Part shown: piece by piece, positions 1 to 12,390 of the stretch
How the letters are laid out: every line of letters begins with the position of its first letter
How positions within the stretch are numbered: the first letter of the stretch is position 1
Origin: Paraescarpia echinospica
Taxonomy: Eukaryota > Annelida > Polychaeta > Sabellida > Siboglinidae
Direction: 5' to 3'
DNA: 64,000 nt
NCBI GenBank assembly: GCA_020002185.1
Contig: CM034534.1
Location: forward strand, 33,028,049 to 33,092,048
Program-made: the position numbers and the translations under genes
Notes under the pieces: model-generated
What the model was told of the DNA's origin: nothing
What the model saw: only the letters and a program-made list of their open reading frames with translations
The model's database searches: none

Positions 1-850
1 ACTAGTCTGTATATATTATGGTTACAATGTAATGGTCTTATAAGGTCTCATTCAACTAGTCAGCCTTTTTCAGAACATTATCGCCAAACTGACCTTTCTG
101 TGCTGGCACTGAGGGTGGTCACTGCCAAGGTGCTTGTCGTCCTCGGTGGTTCTTTTATGTGGCACTTTCTAAGAACAAAATATGAGCATCAGAAATTTGT
201 GATCGCACTGGCAGTTCTCAAAAGGAGTGAATTTTAAAGAAAAAAATGGATTAACTTTTTGGATGAAAACGAAACCTTACGGTTATGATTTATGCACCGG
301 GAATAGACAGATACAGTTTTTATTTATGAAATGTTGGGAATATTGTATCATAATTTTGTCATCGAGTCTATGCTTATCTTTTCCTGCAGTGCATACCTGG
401 TGGTTAGGTGTATGTACCAGTATTCTTTTGGTGACCTCTTGTTTGGTTTGACTCGTGTGTGCTGTTATGCCAATGTTGAAACAGCACTTACCTTTGTATA
501 CATGTGTCTGCTTTGGCTTAACTAAGAAATCTGAAAAATTGCAGTTCACTGTTATTCACTTATGAGAAGTGGAAATGGTTTTACACAGGATCTTTTAAAA
601 CATAGACTTATAGATGATGTTGGCTTCCTTCAACTGCGACAATACTGGTTTGTGTCAAATACATTTAAATGTAGTTATTTTTAAGATGTGCGTTTTTAAT
701 GTAAGAATTTAGCAAAAACTGAGCTGGATGGAATGCGGTAAACCAGAGATTTGTTTTTCTTTGTAAATATATGATTAGCTTTCCCAAATAATGTCGCCGC
801 TGCCAAGATTTATAACTATATCACAGTCTTCTGTCATTTCTCTCATTCTG
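1..850. other. Non-coding stretch, no gene recognised
   Basis: AT-rich sequence. The open frames are short (under 90 codons), overlap on both strands and resemble no family I know. No tandem repeat or splice-bounded coding segment was seen. It may be an intron or flank of a gene starting outside the window. Confidence 0.5.
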
Positions 851-1131
851 TGGAGTGCAGTGACTAGTGAATTGGACTCTCAGTCGAGAGAACCCGGGTT
901 GAGTTCTGTACTGCGTTTTCAAACCTTGGGAAAGTTTGTTCACTCAGCTGTGTGATTGAGTACCTGACTATAAACAGTGGTGGATATTTGTGTACGAATA
1001 GTCTTTGTGCATTTATTGCAGCATGGCTGAAAGCTTTCCAGAGATGTAGAGATGGTGTTTGATTGAACAGGTTTGCCAGGGAATAAAATGCGTATTATAT
1101 ATATATATATATATATGAACATACCTTTTTT
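851..1131 (+). mobile_element. tRNA-derived SINE, copy 1 (diverged)
   Basis: The head resembles a tRNA gene: a serine/leucine-like stretch with GGACTCTC and GAGAGAACCCGGGTT, where the B-box is decayed to GGGTTGAGTTC. The body is the same as in the copy at 4129: ACAGTGGTGGATATTTGTGTAC, then GATGGTGTTTGATTGAACAG, then GCCAGGGAATAAA. The tail is interrupted by an (AT)n run near 1100-1116 before GAACATACC. The family is named only by comparison with the three other copies in this window. Confidence 0.75.
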
Positions 1132-4116
1132 ACTCTGGACTGTTGCCCTCTTCCCTTTTGAGATCCCTCTTAACATAATCTCCAAATATTACAATTTCTC
1201 ACTTACACCTTACAACAGTTAATATACAACTTAACAAATGTAATTTTTCTGTTACATTTATCTTCCCACTACCAGCTGTTCAGTTTCCATGGTAACAAGG
1301 TAATTGGGTGATTAAGGACCTGAGCATTCTTTGATTCCTTGGACTCATTAAGCTGCAACCTGATCCTTAGGTCATGGGTAACTTGTGCTAGATTAACCCA
1401 AGCTAACCTCAACAACCACCCCCAACACACCCCCTCTTGGGATTCCTGGGCAGTCCTGTTGCCCCTCCCAACATATTCCCCTCCTGGGGGTAACAGTGGG
1501 TGGTTTATCCTTATCTTTCCCCATCAGTTGTGGTGTCCAAGTTGTCTTCCCCTTTCAGAAAGTACATAGTTTTTATTAATGGGTGTAGTTGACTCAGATA
1601 GATGAAATTAATATACATTCCCACTGAGACAGCTACAAATAATGACCCTTGGGACTACATCACAATTTGTTCTTCCATCTTACATCAGTTTTTCCCAGTC
1701 TTGGCTATACACCCCTTCTAAGATCCCTCTTTTTATTACTCTATTTTGATCTTCGTTTTCTCCTTCTAAACCCTCTGCAGTTTTCCCTGCTCTCTTTGTC
1801 AATCTGTCCTGGTGCATTCTCTGTACACGTCTAACCAAATAATGAAATGTAGACTGTCACATGAGATAGTGTCCCCTGTGATAACAATGCATGCATGTGG
1901 CCAATTCTTTGGCAGGAAACATGTACTGTGTAGAAAACATTACTACTTTAGTATGGACATTTGTTTGTGGGACTCGTAGTACTATTCCATTGTGTAAGTG
2001 CTGTTGTCATTAAAAAATGACAGTTGTGTTACATTCTTAACATTAACATCTGTTGATGTCAAGAAAGGTTAATTTCAGATTCTATCAATTTGTACACTAA
2101 CAAAATTATTGTTTGTACAAAAAGTCACATATTTATATGCTTGAAGTAGTCTTACTGAAATTGGCCATGTACAAGGAAGTGCAGAAGTACGGGAAACCTT
2201 CCCGTGGTGTAGAAAGGGTTAATTTGTTGGCAGCTGACATTTTTGGTATGCTTGGGATAAGATGGGGAAACCAGACAAGTTGTGAAAAACCATCCAGGTG
2301 GTTTCTTTTGGTATCCCAGTGTTCTAGTTTAGGGACAGTATATATATAAGAAATATACCATCTGCATGCAACACTTTGATTCTTGATCAATACCACTTTC
2401 AGTAATAACGTTAATATATTATTAAAAATGTACGTGTATTAATATCGCATTGTCAAGAAACACCTTAAAGCCATGGTTAATGCTTTTGGAGAATTCAAAG
2501 TATGAAAAACAATAAAAACCAGAGCTATAAAACAGTGTAAAGTATCAACAATGTTATACTTGTTGCTGTTAACAATCATATTAATTAGTATTGAATGTGT
2601 AAACTTGTTATGGATAATGAACGATATCAACAGTGCTCCATCAAGAATGTCGATAATCGGAGAATTCCACGTTAGGTCCCATGATGCTGGGATGATTTTT
2701 ATGTGAGATTAAATAGCTCAAGTTAATCTGCAAAGGGTTGATTGGTGCAGACTTATTAGATGGACTGCTGACAGATTAACCTGTTCCACTGACCCACAAT
2801 GTAGCTATGGGAGGTTGGATAGTGTGTGTATGTGTGTGTGCGTGCGTGTGTGTGTGTGTATGTGTGTGGTGCGTGCATGCGCAGTGTGTATCTGCAGGGA
2901 TTCTACACCAAACCTAGGTATCGATATAATCTATACAAGATTATCTATGAGATGCACACATGTTTTAATAGTATGGCCAACAATACTGGAGTGTATTGTT
3001 GTGTCTGGTTGCTAAGCAACAAGGCCTAAATGAAAAGAACTAATCAGTGGGGAAGAAAAAGTGTGAAGTGATCATCCAATATCCCGTAGATTATCCAATA
3101 GATTATCCATCCACTCATGTACAGAGTCGTACAGACAGTTACTTAGTCACTAGCTACTCTAGGCTTGACAACTCCTTGGATGTGGCCTTAAATTGAGAGA
3201 TTACTATCTACAGCCAAACTGACAAAGAAAAGACAGTGTGTCTATAAATGTTTGTATGAAGGAATGCATCCCAGACTCCCTGCATTTACAAATATTTGGC
3301 CCTTGACTAAACATGTTTATGTCCAGGTCAAAGTACATTTCGGTGGAATTTTTGCACTACTTTATTTCGTCAGAGAGTTGTATTGAATCTATTCTTAATC
3401 TTGTAGAAAGCCATCTGTTGTGAAATCACATTTATAGACGGTTGATTCTAGGAAGACCTGGGTTTTTCTTCCAAGATTTCCATCTTGCAGCTGTGATATG
3501 TAAACACAGGCCAATAATGAGACTGCAAAAACAATCTTGAAAACTGCTAATCTTAAAAACATGGAATGTGGCCATGCCAGCCAGGTGTTAGAAACTCTTA
3601 TAAAATTTTGTTTAAATAATGTGAATGTTTACAAATGCGTGTATGCAATTAAATTAATGTTGTTTTCATTTCCCAGTGATTTTGGAATCCTGGGGATTAC
3701 TAAAACACAAATTTTTCGTCCATGCTGTAAATACTTTTAGTACCACAAAATAATGACATATGCCTCAAGTAATGACAGTTATGTTGGTACATTATTTTAT
3801 TGGTTTTTAGTTGCTGATAAGGATCCTGAATAAAAAACAAACAAACTAGCAGTAATGTCAATTGCATTTGTAGAGTCAATTAATTGTCTTATGACATTTG
3901 AAGTTAACAATGATCGAACAGACCAGCCAAGTGTACATGTCACATTACACTGTTATCAGCTAATTGGTTCACCAAAGTGGTTCATGGAAATAGATTCATG
4001 AAAAAACAGATTAATGAAACAATTTACCATGTATCGAGATTGTGCCCACTAAAAGCATGTGGATTAGAAAGAAAAAAACATACTAACAAAGTACAGATTA
4101 ATGAAACAAGACCGTG
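1132..4116. other. Non-coding stretch with a TG-rich microsatellite
   Basis: No coding segment was recognised. A (TG)n-like run with interruptions lies at about 2820-2890. The rest is AT-rich unique-looking sequence with only short overlapping open frames. Confidence 0.45.
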
Positions 4117-4128
4117 GTTAGTTAGTTG

Positions 4129-4459
4129 TGGAGCGCAGTAGTACAGCGGTAAGAGCTTTGGACTCTCGACTGAGAGAACCCGGGTTCGAATCCTGTGCGG
4201 CGTGTCAAACTATGGGCAAGTTCGTTTACTCTACATTGCTTCAGTTCAGTCAGCTGTATGAATGAGTACATGACTATAGACAGTGGTGGATATTTATTTG
4301 TGTACTAATAGCCTTCGCGCATTAATTGCAGCATAGCTGAATGCTTCCCAGAGAAGTCGAGATGGTGTTCGATTGAACAGGTCTGCCAGGGAGTAAAGTG
4401 TAAAGCGCTTTGAGCAGTCCTGAGGACTGGATACTGTGCTATATAAGAACTTACCTTTT
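4129..4459 (+). mobile_element. tRNA-derived SINE, copy 2 (best preserved)
   Basis: A 331-bp element flanked by a perfect 12-bp target-site duplication, GTTAGTTAGTTG, at 4117-4128 and 4460-4471. An A-box-like segment (AGTACAGCGGTAAGAGC) and a clear B-box (GGTTCGAATCC, near 4182-4193) show a tRNA-derived RNA polymerase III promoter. The 3' end (AAAGCGCTTTGAGCAG, then GCTATATAAGAACTTACC) matches the tail style of L2/CR1-like LINEs, including the LINE fragment at 47.7 kb, which suggests shared retrotransposition machinery. It is likely non-coding and is not a functional tRNA gene. Confidence 0.85.
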
Positions 4460-5002
4460 GTTAGTTAGTTGGTAGCCCCCTTAAAGGTATAAATTCTGAT
4501 TGTTTTAAATCGTACTGGTAATTTCAAATTATGTAGTGAAAGGTATAATTAGTCTTTGACAGCTTGATCACCTAAACATATTTGAATGAACCACTTTTTA
4601 TATTTTAACATTTAAAGTTAACAGCCTTGTTTACATATTGCACTTTGAACAATTGCAGCAGAGTAAATGGACTGGGGGAATGGGGGTGGAGGGGTGTGGT
4701 ACATGTAAGTCATATTTCCTATAGTTATAGTATAAACGAGGAACCAATGTTACAGTTATGGCCAAAAACACATTCTTTTTCCAGCCAAATTTTAACCTTA
4801 TCAGAATGTCATAAACACGTCATTAAACCTGTATTTCATATCTGTAATAATTCTAAAGTTACTTGACAATAACTGTGCATAAATATATATTGATAATGTT
4901 TTCATGATAACAAATCTAATGCCCTTCACGGAATGATTACAGCATTATTGCCCAGGGTATGACAAGAAACTTCTCATCACCAATTATTGAAGCACAGTTC
5001 TG

Positions 5003-5236
5003 CACATAATGCTTATTGTCTGTCATGGAATACACACATAATGCTTATTGTCTGTCATGGAATACACACATAATGCTTATGTCTGTCATGGAATACACAC
5101 ATAATGATTATTGTCTGTCATGGAATACACACATAATGCTTATTGTCTGTCATGGAATACACACATAATGCTTATTGTCTGTCATGGAATACACACATAA
5201 TGCTTATTGTCTGTCATGGAATACACACATAATGCA
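5003..5236. repeat. 32-bp minisatellite, about 7 copies
   Basis: The unit is CACATAATGCTTATTGTCTG followed by TCATGGAATACA. Seven nearly identical copies are present. One lacks a T (GCTTATGTCTG) and one has GATTATT in place of GCTTATT. There is no coding potential. Confidence 0.9.
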
Positions 5237-6063
5237 GTTACCCAATAGCAGGTGTCAGTTTTAAATCTCAAGTTATAGGTGTGACACATATTTGTGTGGA
5301 AACTGTAAAACAGTCGATCTTCCGCCCCCAGTACCCGTGCCTATACTATGTAGGCGAGACCCTGACCACTCGGGCACTGTTAGTCTTGCCTAAAAGTTTG
5401 ATTTAGCTGAGCCATCTGGAAGCACCTGTTCACAGCTTCACCTTGCAGCTAAATGTCTAGTTGCTGGATTCCAGGAAAGCAGTCATTTACCATGGCCCAA
5501 AACATGGCGTTTGTGGCCAGATTGGTTTTGTCCAGTGTGGAGATGCCAGAAGTATGTACCTGACTGATCCAAGGCATTCATTTGGGGAATTTATTTGGGA
5601 GAGATCTTTAGTTTCAACATAGATATTTCTGTTTGAACATTAACTATAATGAATCTAGTGTGGATATATATGTACATGTTTGTAACTGCTTTTCCTCCTA
5701 GATTTATGTGTTGCACATAGCATGCCAAATTTTTAATGACCCCATGACGAATCCATCATTTTATATTTTCCCGAAATTTACCATGGGTTCAGACCAGACA
5801 TTTGACAGTTGTTTGCAATGCTACACATGTTTTCTGTGATCGGTCAAACGTAAACTGACCCCAAGTGATCATTGGACACTTTACGTAGCTTGGAACAATC
5901 TTAGAAAACATGCATAATGTTACGAAGAACTGTTTCGTTAACGATTGTTCTGTGTCACATAATCTTTATGAAACCAACCCATGTGTCTGGGTATGAAACA
6001 TCTTGTGACACATTATATCAAACTAAGAACTTGATTGCGTGGTTTCTGGCATAACCGTGGAGA
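5237..6063. other. Non-coding stretch
   Basis: Unique-looking sequence between two minisatellites. No open frame of note, splice-bounded coding segment or repeat was seen. Confidence 0.45.
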
Positions 6064-9000
6064 CAGTCACATAGTGCCGACATGAACTACCTTGCAAGGC
6101 AGTTAGTGTTACAGTCACATAGTGCTGACATGAACTACCTTGCAAGGCAGTTAGTGTTACAGTCACATAGTGCCGACATAAACCACCTTGCAAGGCAGTT
6201 AGTGTTACAGTCACATAGTGCCGACATGAACCACCTTGCAAGGCAGTTAGTGTTACAGTCACATAGTGCCGACATGAACCACCTTGCAAGGCAGTTAGTG
6301 TTACAGTCACATAGTGCCGACATGAACCACCTTGCAATGCAGTTAGTGTTACAGTCACATAGTGCCGACATGAACCACCTTGCAAGGCAGTTAGTGTTAC
6401 AGTCACATAGTGCCGACATGAACTACCTTGCAAGGCAGTTAGTGTTACAGTCACATAGTGCCGACATGAACCACCTTGCAAGGCAGTTAGTGTTACAGTC
6501 ACATAGTGCCGACATGAACTGCCTTGCAAGGCAGTTAGTGTTACAGTCACATAGTGCTGACATGAACCACCTTGCAAGGCAGTTAGTGTTACAGTCACAT
6601 AGTGCCGACATGAACCACCTTGCAAGGCAGTTAGTGTTACAGTCACATAGTGCCGACATGAACCACCTTGCAAGGCAGTTAGTGTTACAGTCACATAGTG
6701 CCGACATGAACCACCTTGCAAGGCAGTTAGTGTTACAGTCACATAGTGCCGACATGAACTACCTTGCAAGGCAGTTAGTGTTACAGTCACATAGAGCCGA
6801 CATGAACCACCTTGCAAGACAGTTAGTGTTACAGTCACATAGTGCCGACATGAACCACCTTGCAAGACAGTTAATGTTACAGTCACATAGAGCCGACATG
6901 AACCACCTTGCAAGACAGTTAGTGTTACAGTCACATAGTGCCGGCATGAACCACCTTACAAGACAGTTAGTGTTACAGTCACATAGTGCCGACATGAACT
7001 ACCTTGCAAGGCAGTTAGTGTTACAGTCACATAGTGCCGACATGAACTACCTTGCAAGGCAGTTAGTGTTACAGTCACATAGTGCCGACATGAACTACCT
7101 TGCAAGACAGTTAGTGTTACAGTCACATAGTGCCGACATGAACTACTTACAAGACAGTTAGTGTTACAGTCACATAGTGCCGACATGAACTACTTGCAAG
7201 ACAGTTAGTGTTACAGTCACATAGTGCCGACATGAACTACCTTGCAAGACAGTTAGTGTTACAGTCACATAGTGCCAACATGAACTACCTTGCAAGACAG
7301 TTAGTGTTACAGTCACATAGTGCCGACATGAACTACTTGCAAGACAGTTAGTGTTAGTCACATAGTGCCGACATGAACCACCTTGCAAGGCAGTTAGTGT
7401 TACAGTCACATAGTGCCGACATGAACTACCTTGCAAGGCAGTTAGTGTTACAGTCACATAGAGCCGACATGAACTACCTTGCAAGACAGTTAGTGTTACA
7501 GTCACATAGTGCCGACATGAACTACCTTGCAAGGCAGTTAGTGTTACAGTCACATAGTGCCAACATGAACTACCTTGCAAGGCAGTTAGTGTTACAGTCA
7601 CATAGTGCCGACATGAACTACCTTGCTAGGCAGTTAGTGTTACAGTCACATAGTGCTGACATGAACTATTTGCAAGACGGTTAGTGTTACAGTCACATAG
7701 TGCCAACATGAACTACTTGCAAGACAGTTAGTGTTACAGTCACATAGTGCCGACATGAACTACTTGCAAGACAGTTAGTGTTACAGTCACATAGTGCCGA
7801 CATGAACTACTTGCAAGGCAGTTAGTGTTACAGTCACATAGTGCCGACATGAATCACCTTGCAAGGCAGTTAGTGTTACAGTCACATAGTGCTGACATGA
7901 ACTACTTACAAGACAGTTAGTGTTACAGTCACATAGTGCTGACATGAACTACTTGCAAGACAGTTAGTGTTACAGTCACATAGTGCCGACATGAACTACT
8001 TGTAAGACAGTTAGTGTTACAGTCACATAGTGTCAACATGAACTACTTGTAAGACAGTTAGTGTTACAGTCACATAGTGCCAACATGAACTACTTACAAG
8101 ACAGTTAGTGTTACAGTCACATAGTGCCGACATGAACTACTTGCAAGACAGTTAGTGTTACAGTCACATAGTGCCAACATGAACTACTTGCAAGACAGTT
8201 AGTGTTACAGTCACATAGTGCCAACATGAACTACTTGCAAGACAGTTAGTGTTACAGTCACATAGTGCCAACATGAACTACTTGCAAGACAGTTAGTGTT
8301 ACAGTCACATAGTGCCAACATGAACTACTTGCAAGACAGTTAGTGTTACAGTCACATAGTGCCAACATGAACTACTTGCAAGACAGTTAGTGTTACAGTC
8401 ACATAGTGCCAACATGAACTACTTGCAAGACAGTTAGTGTTACAGTCACATAGTGCCAACATGAACTACTTGCAAGACAGTTAGTGTTACAGTCACATAG
8501 TGCTGACATGAACTACTTGCAAGACAGTTAGTGTTACAGTCACATAGTGCCAACATGAACTACTTGCAAGGCAGTTAGTGTTACAGTCACATAGTGCCGA
8601 CATGAACTACCTTACAAGGCAGTTAGTGTTACAATCACATAGTGCCGATATGAACTACTTTGCAAGACAGTGTTACAGTCACATAGTGCCAACATGAACT
8701 ACCTTGCAAGGCAGTTAGTGTTACAGTCACATAGTGCCGACATGAACCACCTTGCAAGGCAGTTAGTGTTACAGTCACATAGTGCCGACATGAACCACCT
8801 TGCAAGGCAGTTAGTGTTACAGTCACATAGTGCCAACATGAACTACTTGCAAGACAGTTAGTGTTACAGTCACATAGTGCCGACATGAACCACCTTGCAA
8901 GACAGTTAGTGTTACAGTCACATAGAGCCGACATGAACTACCTTGCAAGGCAGTTAGTGTTACAGTCACATAGAGCCGACATGAATTACTTGCAAGACAG

Positions 9001-9100
9001 TTAGTGTTACAGTCACATAGTGCCAACATGAACTACCTTGCAAGATAGTTAGTGTTACAGTCACATAGAGCCGACATGAACTACCTTGCAAGGCAGTTAA
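6064..9100. repeat. Large 48/47-bp minisatellite, about 63 copies
   Basis: The unit runs CAGTCACATAGTGCCGACAT, then GAACCACCTTGCAAGGCAGTTAGTGTTA. Copies from 6064 to about 7140 are mostly 48 bp (GAACCACCTTGCAAGGC or GAACTACCTTGCAAG). From about 7140 to 8570 most copies are 47 bp with one base lost (GAACTACTTGCAAGAC). The last copies return to the 48-bp form. Because 48 is a multiple of 3, the first kilobase is open on both strands by construction: a 16-residue periodic frame on +, and similar frames on -. I do not read these as genes. Sequence outside the array shows no splice context or coding flank. Confidence 0.95.
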
Positions 9101-9519
9101 TGCTACTGGTAGTTTTGTTTTCTTGGACAGCAGTAATTCAGAATTTCAGATTGAGCTTGTTCCTTTAAAACTCTATTGGACGTTGTTGCCCTGAGGCAAC
9201 GTACCAGTTTTATACTTTTTGCTTGGTCTATTGCCATTTTTGAAAAAAACTATAATCAATGCTAAATCGGTGCTGCTATATTCAGTTAGTGTAAATAAAT
9301 ATTTATTTCAGATGTTATCTGTGTATGGTCTGTTGGATACAACATCATAACATAGGTGGTGAACATTTTTTTTAGTTGGAAAAGTTGAAATAATTCATCC
9401 AATAAAGGGTTTTAAGCATCATTGTCGGGAGCAGAATTCCACATGCAGATGAAAATATCGGTGCAGGTTCTGGATGATTTATAACAACAAAAAGTCATCA
9501 TCAAGTCACTCAAGTATTA
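9101..9519. other. Non-coding spacer
   Basis: AT-rich sequence between the 48-bp array and the inverted-repeat transposon. Nothing recognisable was seen. Confidence 0.4.
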
Positions 9520-10106
9520 TTAGGCCAAGTAAAAAAAGAAAATAGTTTCTCGTCCGGATTTTTTTCTCAAAAGGAGGCGGGAGGTCCTTATTATTTACTA
9601 AATTTGTCAATATTTTGTTATGTTTTAAAGATGGCCGCAATGTCGTAGATGTTAAGTGTTACTGATTTAAAGACGCTGTTGCTTGTCCGATGTAACGTGG
9701 AACATACCAGGGCTGTGATGTATGTTACTATAATTACTATTATTTTAGCTGGATTGACAAATAAACAGAAACAATTATGTGGAATCTATATATCCCATGT
9801 TACACCGAATACAATTTAAATTGATTAAATAAACAAAACACAATGTTAAATGTATTTAATACACAGCAAAAGGTGCCACACTGTTCGGATTTCCCGCATA
9901 CATTATGGATTTTTAAAAATACGGCAATATCCAGTTTTAATACGGATTTGCTACAAAATGTAAGCAAATGTTAATTAATGTAGGTATATTTAGTAGCCTG
10001 GTAAATGGCGACACTCGCTCGGAACAAGCATGTTAACCAATACAAAAATACTACAGTTTCAAGTTAAAATATGCATTTCAGAACACAAAATGTGGCATGT
10101 CTGTAA

Positions 10107-10490
10107 AAACAACCATCCATTGCCAAACGTACACATGCACATCATTTGCTTGCAGGTTGCCGAGGTTCGAAGGATCTAGTCACTTTCTTCTTGGCCACTT
10201 TGCATTTCACCTCACATTCCTCACAAAGAGGATAATGGCCAACCGATGTTGTAACGCTATGTTACATAGTACGATGCCTCAATGGACATTTTACTTGTTA
10301 ATTTGTCGTTGACCTTCACTATGTCAAATGTGTTCCCTTCTCCAGGATCATTGACGTCTTTGAAGCATGCGCCACATGAGTGTAACATCACCTCCAAGTT
10401 CCTCTCCAGTTCTTATTTCTCTTCTGGTTTGAGAATGCGGGCAGCATAGAGGACACTCCATTTCAGACATCCTTCACATTTATAAAAATT
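10107..10490 (-). pseudogene. Decayed cysteine-rich coding remnant inside the TIR element
   Basis: Read on the - strand, fragments in shifting frames give KCEGCLKWSVLYAARILKPE, then SCGACFKDVN, then IEASYYVT, and finally PLCEECEVKCKVAKKKVTR up to a stop at about 10110. The order (CxxC, SCGxC, IEASYY, CxxCxxxC, basic tail) resembles a cysteine-rich C-terminal region I associate with uncharacterised lophotrochozoan and cnidarian proteins. That link is from memory and unverified. Stops and at least two frame changes break it. It may be cargo or the former internal gene of the transposon. Confidence 0.4.
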
Positions 10491-10679
10491 GAAAGTGGAG
10501 AAAAATTGCAATTGGCCAGTTCACAATAAATAAAGCAGTTTCCGTCTTACCTTATTGTGGTAGGCATGGTTTGCCTACTTATCTCTCTGTTACAATTGAT
10601 TTAACAAGATTTAACAAGATTGCCATCCAGAGAATTTACTCTAGATGGCAGGTGGACAAGGAAGCCCTTTGGCTTATCG

Positions 10680-10980
10680 AGAATCCAACCCTTTTATCTA
10701 CATATATCTAGCCCTTCTGAGGTATGTGTCGATTTTATTTTAAAACATTCACACTACTAGCACCCACACAATCATCAGATAATCTGTTCCATTCATTCAC
10801 AGTCCTTTGTGAAAATGAGAACTTTTTTTTTTTGATTGGGTGTTTATAACCTATGTGGTTAAACAACCAATCACAACATAAATATTTCAACCACGACAAG
10901 TTGGAGGGCAGAGTCATACCATCTTTGATGCAAAGTTGTATGCGTTGTCATAAAGCTTTGTTGTGATGAACATATATATT
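10680..10980 (-). mobile_element. LINE ORF2 C-terminal relic
   Basis: The - strand frame ending near 10735 contains FSFSQRTVNEWNRLSDDCVG and then ASSVNVLK. This fits the conserved C-terminal end of CR1/RTE-like LINE reverse transcriptase proteins; the intact LINE at 57.5 kb has YFSVRAVDQWNRLPQHVV at the same place. A frame break after VNVLK precedes a shifted KIDTYLRRA-like end. Only the C-terminus remains, nested in the TIR element. Confidence 0.5.
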
Positions 10981-12390
10981 CATTTATAAATAATGAGTCA
11001 TTCCAATTATTCAATTTTGGGGTGTGACATGTATTGCGATTATCTCACTGACGAGGTAATTGACACAATGTCTGCTAGACACTCGTTCGGGTTTGCCGAC
11101 ACGTCCAACTTGTCCTTACTTCTACCAATGTTCACTTTTACCTGAAGACAAAATAAAAGAAACGAGACCTTAAAACTACAACCTTTTCCAAAAACCATTT
11201 GACAAATCTTAATTGGCTGAGGTTATTTTGAACAAAACAACACAAATGATCAAGCAAGAAAAGGGTGAGTAGGCCTACATTGAAACGTTTATAATATTTG
11301 TGCCCGAGCAGTAGGCTATCATGGAACGATTTCCAAGGAGTTGCAATCCACAATATCTCTCTGGCTACATTTCAAATATTTCGTTTAAGCTATGCAACGT
11401 ATTGCTGTATTTTACGAAAACTGCACTTGCATTTCAAAATGTTACTTATTTCCATGAAACATTCGAAAATTACAAACTAAAACAGACAAAAAAATTCGTA
11501 CAACTCCGCATGGTGTCACTAGTAACAGCCTTGTTAGACAGTCAACATAATTTAATAAACCGCACAAATCAGCATGTCATGCCATATTTAAACTACTTCA
11601 GTAATACTTTTATACACTGTTGCTAACAAAGTTGTCATTTTAGGTAATCTTCAATATCTTGGCATATTTGTGGCGGGTCTAACCGGTGATTATTTACACT
11701 AGTAGCGCCACCGTGTAGACTTGAGCGAAGTCAATGCAAAATCTACTGACAGGCCTCGAATTTTATCAAATTGAGGACTTTTATACTTTTTAGGGGGCAC
11801 ATAATATATAACACGACCAGACCGTGAACAATAGCTTAATTTCCGAGGCAACGCGGCCAGTTGCCAGGGCATTTCGGCAAATGGCCGCGTGCTGCCACGC
11901 AGTTTGAGGTGAGTACCGACCTGTGACGTTTGACAGCATTCTGTTGAACTGATGTCTTCTCTGTCATCAAATTCCCCTGTGGGCGTGTGGCAAATTGTGA
12001 GAAAAGCTCTAGGAATGTCTGCTTGCCATTTAATACCGTCCTAGCATACCACGGTTTCAATATTGCGGTGGACCTACGAATTCGCAAGCAAACAAACACC
12101 GACATATTCGGACTAAAGATGGCCGACAATAGCAGACATGTCGCGCAAGCGCTATAGTTTCGTGCACGTGATTAGCCTCGATTCCAGACTTGAGTATGCT
12201 GTCCTTGGAGCACGGGGCACGCAACAAGCCAATATCGTTCCTATTTTAATCTCTATAGAAGGCATACACAGATCTGAAAAGCGTTTAAAATAACGAATTT
12301 TGTTAATAGTAAATAGCAAAAAAAGGAGGTGGCAGCTAAAAAGGAAGCGGGCGGGGACGAGAAACTATTTTCTTTTTTTACTTGGCCTTA

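Larger units (their letters stand above)
9523..12387. mobile_element. DNA transposon with perfect 33-bp TIRs and TTA target duplication
   Basis: The left end begins GGCCAAGTAAAAAAAGAAAA and runs on to TAGTTTCTCGTCC. The right end, read in reverse complement, is identical over 33 bp (12355-12387). Both ends abut the trinucleotide TTA (9520-9522 and 12388-12390), a duplication typical of the PIF/Harbinger superfamily (TWA). No intact transposase was seen in the 2865 bp. Inside are a decayed cysteine-rich frame on the - strand (about 10107-10490), a LINE C-terminal relic (about 10680-10980) and an unassigned 97-codon open frame (12129-11836, - strand). It is probably non-autonomous or decayed. 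The superfamily call rests on the duplication length and is inferred. Confidence 0.8.

Noticed and set aside
4129..4210. Functional tRNA gene
   Set aside because: A- and B-box are present, but the sequence belongs to a 331-bp dispersed element with a target duplication and LINE-like tail, so it is a SINE head.
6023..7161. Long periodic open frames of 303 and 359 codons on both strands
   Set aside because: They are by-products of a 48-bp tandem repeat, whose length is a multiple of 3; no gene context, and the frame breaks when units become 47 bp.
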